This document shows, in pieces, positions 1 to 4,987 of a DNA stretch of 5,061 nucleotides; within the stretch, counting starts at the first letter, position 1, and each line of letters starts with the position of its first letter. A program made the translations under genes and the position numbers. The DNA lies in assembly GCA_003153585.1 (NCBI GenBank), contig PLZZ01000037.1, forward strand, positions 1 to 5,061. The letters are read 5' to 3'. The notes under the pieces are model-generated. The model was given only the letters and a program-made list of their open reading frames with translations. It made no database searches and was not told where the DNA came from. The stretch comes from Acidobacteriota bacterium. GTDB lineage: Bacteria; Acidobacteriota; Terriglobia; Acidiferrales; UBA7541.

Positions 1-2
1 TT

Positions 3-40
3 GCCCTGAGGAACGAAGGGCCCGCTCTTTTGATTTTTTT
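3..40 (+). terminator. Weak terminator-like hairpin with T-rich tail
   Basis: GCCCT (3-7) can pair with AGGGC (17-21) around a nine-base loop, and T-rich sequence follows (27-40, ending in seven T). The stem is short and the T run begins several bases after it, so this is a poor intrinsic terminator. It could end a gene lying to the left of the window. Confidence 0.25.
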
Positions 41-147
41 AACCTTCAGCAACCGCCCCGTTCCCGAGCACCAAAACAATTTAGACGAATCCCTCCGCCG
101 CTTGCCATAATCAAACCTTAGTCTTGGTTTTCACCTGAACTATAGAC

Positions 148-153
148 AGGAGG
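148..153 (+). promoter_or_regulatory. Shine-Dalgarno of the OsmC gene
   Basis: A full AGGAGG lies five bases before the ATG at 159. It fixes the start of the OsmC reading frame and shows that the short pre-TGA part is genuinely translated. No comparable site precedes the ATG at 363, which argues against the second half being an independent gene. Confidence 0.85.
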
Positions 154-158
154 CACCC

Positions 159-638
159 ATGTCGAAAGTCGTTTACGTTTCCAAGTCTCGCATCGAAAGA
201 AAAGTCGGCCCGCTCCGCATCGCCTACTTGCCCGGTGAAGCGCAGCCGGTCGTCTTCAGCGTCCACGGCGCCATCGCCGAGCATTACAAAGTGGATCCCG
301 CGAAACTTACCGAGTCTCACGCCGCCACAATCGATTACGTAATCGCCGCGACCGCCGGTTGAATGCTCGGCACATTCGGAGGTGCGCTGGAAGCGCGCCA
401 CATTGATGCCAGCAACGGCAAGCTCGTGGGTGAAGTGACCGGCGAAGTGGAAACGGAAGAAAACGTGCTGGTCATCCGCCGCATCCATTTGGCCATGCGC
501 CTGGTGGCCCCGGAACAATCGCTCGAAACAGTCGAGCGCGTGCACGGCCTCTACCCCATGCACTGCCCGCTGTACCGCACCTTGCACAAAGCCATCCAGC
601 TCACATCTTCTTTCACGCTGGAAAAACAACTCGCCTGA
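159..638 (+). CDS. OsmC family protein, probable selenoprotein (Sec at in-frame TGA 360-362)
   Basis: OsmC/Ohr-fold proteins are cytoplasmic thiol peroxidases that reduce organic hydroperoxides with two cysteines, one at the start of the central helix and one near the C-terminus. Read through the TGA, this frame gives 159 residues, a normal OsmC length. Residues 50-80 (LTESHAATIDY, then AATAG-X-MLGTFGGALEAR) match the helix that carries the first cysteine, and the TGA is residue 68, exactly at that position. The second cysteine is Cys136 (PMHCPLYR), 68 residues later; in E. coli OsmC the two are about 66 apart. Cys136 is the only cysteine encoded. The half before the TGA (67 aa) and the half after it (91 aa) are both clearly OsmC and in one frame, with no indel. 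The start ATG has a strong AGGAGG five bases upstream. Selenocysteine fits best; a Cys-to-stop mutation or base-call error is the alternative, and re-initiation at the ATG after the TGA would give a product lacking the catalytic residue. A conventional annotation would split or truncate this gene. The organism's Sec machinery is not visible here. Confidence 0.8.
381..399 (+). promoter_or_regulatory. Candidate bacterial SECIS hairpin for recoding of TGA 360-362
   Basis: GGTGCGC (381-387) pairs with GCGCGCC (393-399) over seven base pairs, one of them a G-U wobble, closing a five-base loop UGGAA (388-392). Bacterial SECIS elements are short hairpins within the coding region just after the UGA, with a G among the first two loop bases and that G roughly 16-37 nt from the UGA. 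Here the second loop base is G389, 27 nt past the last base of the TGA. A weaker lower stem is possible between GGCA (369-372) and TGCC (407-410). The caveat is that the hairpin encodes GALEAR, a segment likely conserved for protein reasons, so part of the pairing could be coincidental. Confidence 0.6.
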
Positions 639-655
639 ACCAGAGAGGACGGAAA

Positions 656-730
656 TCCTGATCAGCCGGATTACCGGATAAGTCAACTCCTAATACCCCA
701 CTTGTCCGGTTAGCGCGTTGATCAGGAGTT
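656..730 (+). repeat. Intergenic palindrome, copy 1 (both arms intact)
   Basis: It lies 18 bases after the OsmC stop. The left arm (656-683) holds TCCTGATCAGCCGG then ATTACCGGATAAGT; the right arm (700-730) holds ACTTGTCCGG, TTAGCGCG and TTGATCAGGAGTT. The outer stem TCCTGATCA/TGATCAGGA is a perfect nine pairs. The inner stem ACCGGATAAGT/ACTTGTCCGGT pairs fully with one U-G wobble. Between them about eight bases per side are mostly unpaired, and the loop is about 16 bases. No U run follows, so it is not a standard terminator. Confidence 0.9.
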
Positions 731-763
731 TGAGCTAAACTAAAGACCCATTGAAGCTACATT

Positions 764-770
764 GGAGGAG
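764..770 (+). promoter_or_regulatory. Shine-Dalgarno deciding the start at 780
   Basis: GGAGGAG ends nine bases before the ATG at 780. The in-frame TTG at 762 overlaps this site and so cannot be the start that uses it. This fixes the N-terminus of the secreted protein as MSRRAK. Confidence 0.8.
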
Positions 771-779
771 TTATTCACG

Positions 780-1283
780 ATGAGCCGCCGCGCAAAGTTC
801 TTGTTCTCACTGTCCTTTTTCCTACTCTTACTGTTCTGTCCTAAAGGCATGTTGGGCCAGGCGACACCCTGCAACCCAGAAGAACTAAAAGCCGCGTTGC
901 CATCAAACGCTCAGGCATACCCTGACGCAATCGCACTATCTGGGATTTTGGAAAGGAATAAGATTTCGGTGAGATGCATTCTCTTGTCAAAGATGGATGG
1001 GACATTTGACGGTCAGGAAGGTGCCGCACTATATCGAACCGACCGCGGTGATTTCGAGGCTCTCTTTCTGCCGCGTCCACAGAATTTTGAACGATTGAAG
1101 GTGATTGAACGGCAGGAAGGTAGCCGATATTCCTATAGCTTTGTCGGCCCCCCGCGACCATGGCCAGCCAATCGAATTGACGCTGCTTTCCGCATGTATT
1201 TCGTGAAATATCAGAGTGTCTTATTTGTAGTCACGGACAAGGCGTTGGCCGCAACGCTTGAAAAGTTGTCTCACTCCCACTGA
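780..1283 (+). CDS. Secreted protein of unknown function, 167 aa
   Basis: I do not recognise a family. The protein begins with a textbook signal peptide: positive n-region RRAK (3-6), hydrophobic core FLFSLSFFLLLLF (7-19) and a GQA cleavage motif at 26-28, so the mature protein would start near Thr29. LLFC at 17-20 is not a good lipobox because Phe precedes the Cys, so a lipoprotein is unlikely. The mature part has two cysteines (31 and 66) that could form a disulfide outside the cytoplasm. It is mixed alpha/beta in appearance, with a basic Pro-rich stretch (PPRPWP, 124-129) and a hydrophobic C-terminal segment (MYFVKYQSVLFVV, 139-151) likely buried in a fold. Palindrome copies lie on both sides (1 and 2), so it stands alone rather than in an operon. 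Its base composition looks less GC-rich than that of the OsmC and transporter genes, consistent with accessory origin. Confidence 0.75.
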   Translation: MSRRAKFLFSLSFFLLLLFCPKGMLGQATPCNPEELKAALPSNAQAYPDAIALSGILERNKISVRCILLSKMDGTFDGQEGAALYRTDRGDFEALFLPRPQNFERLKVIERQEGSRYSYSFVGPPRPWPANRIDAAFRMYFVKYQSVLFVVTDKALAATLEKLSHSH

Positions 1284-1328
1284 ACTACCCAACAGTGCAA
1301 TGTCGTGAAGCTGTCATAAATTCATCCA

Positions 1329-1406
1329 AACTCCTGATTAGTTGGATTACCGGACAAGTCCCTGTCCTAGTCCTCCACTGTCCGGTTAGCGCGTTAATCA
1401 GGACTT
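1329..1406 (+). repeat. Intergenic palindrome, copy 2 (both arms intact)
   Basis: It lies 46 bases after the stop of the secreted-protein gene. The left arm (1329-1359) contains TCCTGATTAG, TTGG and ATTACCGGACAAGT; the right arm (1377-1406) contains ACTGTCCGG, TTAGCGCG and TTAATCAGGACTT. The outer stem TCCTGATTA/TAATCAGGA and inner stem ACCGGACA/TGTCCGGT pair without mismatch. A pyrimidine-rich loop of about 17 bases separates the arms. The orientation is the same as copy 1. Confidence 0.9.
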
Positions 1407-1474
1407 AGCCCGTTCGCGGATTGTGACTCGACCCAGGTTTGCATCCCACTAACATTCGTTTTAAACTCCCGTTC

Positions 1475-2002
1475 GTGTGGCGTCGTTTCCAGTCGTTGAT
1501 GCTCTTCATCGTAGCTATCGGCTTTTTCGCATTTTCCGGAAGTGCTCAGGCGCAATCTGAGATTGGCTCCGATACGAATCAAACCGGAGTGTTCCTGGCC
1601 AAGTTGCACGACCCCGTCTATCCTCCGATCACTCGTGTCGCTGGAGTTTACGGGGACGTCCATTTAGCGCTTCGGATTCGGAAGAACGGAACTATTCAGT
1701 CGGTCGAAGTCGTAAGTGGTCCCCCGTTGCTGCAACGGGCCGCGTTGGAAAGTGCTCAACAATCGCAGTTCGAATGCCGAGCATGCACCGGTGACGTGAC
1801 GGCGTACTCGCTGGTTTACTCGTTTCAGTTTTCACACGAAGATTGCTGCAATTCCTCGAACGATCCTACAAAGGTGGAGGAATCGCAAAATCACATTTGG
1901 GTTACCGCTGCCCCTTTCTGCTTTTGCGACCCTTCTGGGACAACAACCCACAAAGTACGCTCTGTAAAGTGCTTGTACTTGTGGAAATGTGCGGTGCGCT
2001 AG
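1475..2002 (+). CDS. Secreted TonB C-terminal-domain protein with Cys-rich tail
   Basis: Residues about 45-119 match a TonB C-terminal domain: DPVYPPITRVAGVYGDV, then RIRKNGTIQSVEVVSGPPLL and an AALESAQQ helix, ending in a beta strand (YSLVYSFQF). TonB domains normally contact outer-membrane receptors to pass on inner-membrane energy. This one lacks the long Pro-rich linker of true TonB and starts with a signal sequence (hydrophobic core MLFIVAIGFFAF, cleavage after GSAQA), so it may act free in the periplasm. The usual aromatic residue after the helix is replaced by a Cys-containing turn (ECRAC, Cys101/104). About 56 further residues add Cys124, 125, 149, 151, 166 and 172, eight in all, probably disulfide-bonded. 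The ending (VRSVKCLYLWKC) resembles a tail I associate with acidobacterial TonB-domain proteins, from memory only. The start is uncertain: GTG 1475 gives a charged n-region (WRR), TTG 1439 is 12 codons longer, ATG 1499 lacks that charge, and none has a good Shine-Dalgarno. Confidence 0.75.
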   Translation: MWRRFQSLMLFIVAIGFFAFSGSAQAQSEIGSDTNQTGVFLAKLHDPVYPPITRVAGVYGDVHLALRIRKNGTIQSVEVVSGPPLLQRAALESAQQSQFECRACTGDVTAYSLVYSFQFSHEDCCNSSNDPTKVEESQNHIWVTAAPFCFCDPSGTTTHKVRSVKCLYLWKCAVR

Positions 2003-2038
2003 GATTCGTCCGGCACAATTAGCTTAGGGCTCCTAACG

Positions 2039-2110
2039 CCTGGTAAGTCGGATTACCGGACACTGAGATCCAGTTTCGAATTGCTGGGTCTATCCGAATT
2101 GACCACCAGT
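2039..2110 (+). repeat. Intergenic palindrome, copy 3 (right arm diverged)
   Basis: The left arm CCTGGTAAG then TCGGATTACCGGACA (2039-2062) clearly belongs to the family and lies 36 bases after the TonB-domain gene. The usual right arm is not recognisable, yet CTGGT (2040-2044) can pair with ACCAG (2105-2109) and CGGAT (2049-2053) with ATCCG (2092-2096). The position and the ability to fold may therefore be kept although the sequence has changed. The right boundary is approximate. Confidence 0.6.
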
Positions 2111-2175
2111 CCGAGCGGGCTTTACAGTAATTGCGGACTTGCAGTAATCGCTTGGTTGTGGACCCAACGATGCCT

Positions 2176-2179
2176 GAGG
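2176..2179 (+). promoter_or_regulatory. Shine-Dalgarno of the hydrolase gene
   Basis: GAGG lies seven bases before the ATG at 2187, at good spacing. It supports this start over internal alternatives. Confidence 0.6.
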
Positions 2180-2186
2180 CGGCTCG

Positions 2187-3089
2187 ATGAAGCGTGCTCG
2201 CACCGACATTCTTGATATCGCGTTTGAACAAGCCGGGCCTCCCGACGGTTTTCCCATTCTTTTGCTTCATGGCTGGCCGGACGCGCCTCGGGGTTGGAAC
2301 GAGTTCTCGAAGCGGTTACACGCCGAGGGCTTCCGCACGATCGCGCCCTTTCTCCGCGGCTGCAGCCCGACCGAGTTTTTGTCAAAAGAAACGCCGCGTG
2401 TTGGCGCAGGTGTCGCGTTAGCCCAGGACGCTGTGGATTTGGCAGATGCTCTGAACCTCAAGAGCTTTGCCGTTGTGGGGCACGATTGGGGGGCGAGGGT
2501 GGCCTACACCCTGGCGGCTCTTTTCCCCGAACGCGTGATCGCCATCGCTGCTCTGGCTTTGGCCTTTCAACCTGGTGGTAAATTCGAAATTCCGTCCTTC
2601 GAGCAGTCGAGACGCTTCTGGTATCAATGGCTTTTGTGTACCGAGGCCGGCGCGGAAGCGGTACGCAAAAACCCAGTCGGCTTCGCTCGAATTCAGTGGG
2701 AGACGTGGAGTCCGCCCGGTTGGTTCGACGACAACGAGTTCGCACGAACTGCTGAAAGTTTCTCACACCCGGACTGGGCTGAGGTCGCACTGAACGCTTA
2801 TCGTGCCCGCTGGCGACCCGGTGAGGCATGGGATTTCCGCTACGATGCGCTGCAAAAGCGGCTCGGCGATGTCCAGCATCTGGCGACGCCAACACTGATG
2901 ATTCAGGGCCTATCAGATAATTGCGACGCTGCCAGCGAATCCGAAGGACTCGATGCGTTCTTTACGGGAGGTTATCGCCGGATCGTGTTGGAGAATGTGG
3001 GACATTTCCCGCATCGCGAAGCACCGGAACTCGTCGCTGACGCGGTTCTGCACCACCTTCGCAAGTACGTGAGGTCCCATAAAGTTTAG
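2187..3089 (+). CDS. Alpha/beta hydrolase, epoxide hydrolase/haloalkane dehalogenase type
   Basis: A complete 300-residue alpha/beta-hydrolase. The oxyanion-hole motif HGWP is at 28-31. The nucleophile elbow is GHDWGA at 98-103, with Asp100 as nucleophile. Asp rather than Ser points to epoxide hydrolases and haloalkane/haloacetate dehalogenases, which attack the substrate to form an ester intermediate later cleaved by His-activated water. The likely catalytic His is His273 (VGHFPHREAPE) and the acid Asp244 in QGLSDNCD, with Asp247 as alternative. The cap domain falls at about residues 130-225 and is rich in Trp and Phe (FWYQW, WETWSPPGWF), giving a hydrophobic pocket. There is no signal peptide, so it is cytoplasmic. 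The substrate cannot be read from sequence; epoxide hydrolase is favoured from the HGWPD and GHDWGA combination. Palindrome copies 3 and 4 lie on either side and no partner gene is adjacent. Confidence 0.9.
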   Translation: MKRARTDILDIAFEQAGPPDGFPILLLHGWPDAPRGWNEFSKRLHAEGFRTIAPFLRGCSPTEFLSKETPRVGAGVALAQDAVDLADALNLKSFAVVGHDWGARVAYTLAALFPERVIAIAALALAFQPGGKFEIPSFEQSRRFWYQWLLCTEAGAEAVRKNPVGFARIQWETWSPPGWFDDNEFARTAESFSHPDWAEVALNAYRARWRPGEAWDFRYDALQKRLGDVQHLATPTLMIQGLSDNCDAASESEGLDAFFTGGYRRIVLENVGHFPHREAPELVADAVLHHLRKYVRSHKV

Positions 3090-3097
3090 ACCTCAAT

Positions 3098-3165
3098 GCC
3101 TGATTAGTCGGATAACCGGACAAATGCCCACAGTACTCCACGTCTCCCGCTCGGACGATAATTGG
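3098..3165 (+). repeat. Intergenic palindrome, copy 4 (right arm diverged)
   Basis: The left arm GCCTGATTAG, TCGGATAACCGGACAAAT (3098-3125) starts nine bases after the hydrolase stop. A degenerate right arm is visible at 3139-3165 (CACGTCTCCCGCTCGG, ACGATAATTGG), corresponding to CACTTGTCCGG...TTAATCAGG in intact copies. Same orientation as the others. Confidence 0.75.
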
Positions 3166-3185
3166 TCACCCGGGCGGGGTGTATC

Positions 3186-3365
3186 ATGCTCGGCGTGAAG
3201 TGGAAGGCCAACCGGACAACGATATTCGCAGCCTTTGCGCTTGTGGCTGCCGGTTCAGCCCGGATCGCGTTCGCTCACGATTTCGTATTAGGCGGGGCGC
3301 TAGTCTGTCTTGGAATCATCATAGCCGTCCGAGCGTTTTTCTATTTCCGGACGCCAGATGCCTGA
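3186..3365 (+). CDS. Small two-helix membrane protein, 59 aa
   Basis: No family recognised. Two hydrophobic segments are evident, about residues 11-30 (TTIFAAFALVAAGSARIAFA) and 33-54 (starting FVLGGALVCLGIII), joined by a short HD turn. Lys/Arg residues at the N-terminus (K5, K7, R10) and C-terminus (R50, R55) suggest that both ends face the cytoplasm. The ATG at 3186 is preferred over an in-frame TTG at 3162, because GGGG at 3176-3179 sits six bases upstream and the TTG falls inside the right arm of palindrome copy 4. The gene is tightly enclosed by copies 4 and 5 (the stop is three bases before copy 5), making gene plus palindrome the smallest unit in the window. It could be spurious given its length, but the clean two-helix pattern and snug placement favour a real gene. 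Confidence 0.55.
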   Translation: MLGVKWKANRTTIFAAFALVAAGSARIAFAHDFVLGGALVCLGIIIAVRAFFYFRTPDA

Positions 3366-3368
3366 AAG

Positions 3369-3415
3369 TCCTGATAAGTCGCGTAACCGGACAAGTCCCT
3401 CAAGCCCGTCCTTTT
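3369..3415 (+). repeat. Intergenic palindrome, copy 5 (left arm plus remnant)
   Basis: The left arm GTCCTGATAAG, TCGCGTAACCGGACAAGT (3369-3396) begins three bases after the membrane-protein stop. Its centre reads CGCGTAACC instead of CGGATTACC, resembling the reverse complement of the right arm of other copies (CGCGCTAACC), so this copy may be a hybrid. Only GTCC (3408-3411), followed by TTTT, remains as a possible right arm, pairing with GGAC (3389-3392). It also fills most of the gap between the two convergent genes, where a weak terminator role on the + strand is conceivable. Confidence 0.7.
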
Positions 3416-3428
3416 CGACAACCCTGCC

Positions 3429-4907
3429 TTACCCAGCGTGTAGACCCTTTCCCTCGCTCACCGTGTCACCGTCTCCTTTTTTTAATTGGTAGAAAACGAT
3501 CGTGGAGAGGAGCGTCATCCCGCCAAGCACAAAAAACGCGCGATGGATGCCATGAATGAATTGCGCGGGATTGGAACTGTGGCGATCGGGAAGAAAAAAG
3601 ACCGTTACCAGCGACGCCGAAGCCACGCCGAAACTGATAGCCATCTGCTGCGCCGTGCTTGCAATCGAGCTTGCGCTGCTCTCCTGTTCTTCGGTGAGAT
3701 CCGCATAGACCAGCGTATTCATGCTCGTATATTGCAGTGACGTGTAGAACCCGAAGAAGAACACTTCGATCACGATCAGCCATACCGGCGTGCCCTTCCC
3801 AATGGTTGCGAAAAGCAAAGTCTGCAGGCCCATGAGCAGCGTGTTCGATACCAGCACCGCGCGGTATCCAAAACGCGCCAGGATCCGCGGCATCGCCGGC
3901 TTCAGGCTCATGGCCGCGATTGCCTGCGGTATCATCAGCAGGCCGGATTGAATCGGCGTGAAGCCCAGGCCAACCTGATACAAAAGTGGAAAGAGAAAAG
4001 GAATGCCGCCGATCCCAAGGCGGGTCACAAAGCTGCCGACGACTGCCGCGCGAAACGTTCGAATCCGAAATAGCGTGAGCTGCAACAGCGGATGCGCCGC
4101 TTTTATCGCGTGGAAGCCATAACCTGCCAGAAGCAGAATGGAAAGCACCAGCAGTCCAAGAATTTCGCGTGCGCTCAACGTGTGCTCGCCAAACACTTCC
4201 AGCACATAAGAAAGCAGTGCGACGCCCGATCCGAAAAGAATCAGCCCGGTTACATCCAGAGGATTGGTGTGTTCGCGATAGTCCGGCAGATGACGGTAAA
4301 CCAGCAACAAACCGATCAGGCCAATCGGAATATTCACGAAGAAAATGACCCTCCAGTGAAGGTAGCCCACGATCAGGCCGCCGGCGATCGGTCCCAGCAT
4401 GGGGGCAATCAACGCGGGAATGGAGACGAAGCTCATAGCGCGAACCAGTTCAGATTTGGCAAACGTCCGCACTAAAGTCAGCCGCCCGACCGGCACCATC
4501 ATGGACCCGCCGACGCCTTGCAGGATGCGGCAGGCGACCAACGCATGAATATCGCTCGACATGCCGCAGAGAAATGACCCGAGCGTGAATATGCCGATCG
4601 CAGAGGCAAAAACACGTCGCGTTCCGAACCGGTCCGCCATCCAGCCGCTGATCGGAATGAAAACCGCAAGGCTCAAGGTGTAGCTTGCCAGCACCGACTT
4701 CATACTGAGAGGAGCGACATGGAGCGCGGCCGCGATCGTCGGCACCGCGGTATTCAGAATCGTGGTGTCCAGCGACTCCATAAAAAACGCCACCGCGATC
4801 AGCCACGGCAGCACTCGCTTGCTGGAAACGCCCAGCGGTGATTGCGACGAAGGAGCTCCGATCGCGCTGTTCGAGTTTACATTTGTCGGACTCGGCTGCA
4901 TCGGCAT
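3429..4907 (-). CDS. DHA2 family MFS drug efflux transporter (EmrB/QacA type)
   Basis: An inner-membrane, proton-driven multidrug antiporter by family, 492 residues with about 14 hydrophobic helices, the size and topology of the DHA2 group. Helix 1 carries the group motif FMESLDTTILNTAVPTI (42-58, with Asp47). Motif A is GWMADRFGTRR (88-98). The motif B region starts at Arg127 (RILQGVGGSMM). The antiporter motif C is APMLGPIAGGLI (168-179). About 30 polar Ser/Asn/Pro-rich residues precede helix 1, and a short charged tail (KKGDGD) ends the protein. The start is not firmly set: ATG 4907 and ATG 4901 are in frame two codons apart and neither has a clear Shine-Dalgarno. No regulator (TetR/MarR) or EmrA-like adaptor gene is adjacent in the window, so substrate and partners are open. 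It is convergent with the membrane-protein gene and is the only gene on this strand. Confidence 0.93.
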   Translation of the reverse strand: MPMQPSPTNVNSNSAIGAPSSQSPLGVSSKRVLPWLIAVAFFMESLDTTILNTAVPTIAAALHVAPLSMKSVLASYTLSLAVFIPISGWMADRFGTRRVFASAIGIFTLGSFLCGMSSDIHALVACRILQGVGGSMMVPVGRLTLVRTFAKSELVRAMSFVSIPALIAPMLGPIAGGLIVGYLHWRVIFFVNIPIGLIGLLLVYRHLPDYREHTNPLDVTGLILFGSGVALLSYVLEVFGEHTLSAREILGLLVLSILLLAGYGFHAIKAAHPLLQLTLFRIRTFRAAVVGSFVTRLGIGGIPFLFPLLYQVGLGFTPIQSGLLMIPQAIAAMSLKPAMPRILARFGYRAVLVSNTLLMGLQTLLFATIGKGTPVWLIVIEVFFFGFYTSLQYTSMNTLVYADLTEEQESSASSIASTAQQMAISFGVASASLVTVFFLPDRHSSNPAQFIHGIHRAFFVLGGMTLLSTIVFYQLKKGDGDTVSEGKGLHAG

Positions 4908-4987
4908 CCGCGATCGCGTTCATCAATCGTCGATTCGCGAAAGCAATTATCGCCCATGCGCGCGCCTGCTTTAACTATTTTCACTTC

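Noticed and set aside
81..146. Promoter elements for the OsmC gene (CATAAT at 106-111; TATAGA at 141-146)
   Set aside because: No convincing -35 box at proper spacing; TATAGA is too near the Shine-Dalgarno to leave a normal leader.
363..638. Second half of the OsmC gene as an independent 91-aa gene
   Set aside because: It has no Shine-Dalgarno, would start in the middle of the conserved catalytic helix, and lacks the first active-site residue. Re-initiation is possible but less likely than read-through.
111..686. Long antisense ORF (191 codons) over the OsmC region
   Set aside because: It covers the OsmC gene on the other strand, has no recognisable domain, and runs into palindrome copy 1. 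It is a by-product of codon bias and could mislead a gene caller because the real gene contains a TGA.
718..746. Promoter TTGATC, 17 bases, TAAAGA upstream of the secreted-protein gene
   Set aside because: The spacing is right, but the -10 matches only three of six consensus positions and the -35 would be part of the palindrome arm. Too weak to call.
656..1406. Palindromes as ordinary Rho-independent terminators
   Set aside because: The hairpins have long loops and interrupted stems and no U run follows copies 1, 2 or 6; the sequence conservation is much higher than a terminator needs.
1329..1406. Canonical integron attC site
   Set aside because: There is no RYYYAAC/GTTRRRY pair at the arm ends; the closest, GTTAATC at 1393-1399, violates the purine triplet. 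Only the general fold is attC-like.
2458..2895. Antisense ORF inside the hydrolase gene
   Set aside because: Arg/Pro-rich shadow translation with no domain, fully covered by a clear catalytic-motif-bearing gene on the other strand.
4092..4475. + strand ORF inside the transporter gene
   Set aside because: It is Gln/Asn/His-rich low-complexity translation typical of the antisense of membrane-protein codons. It has no domain and lies wholly within the transporter gene.
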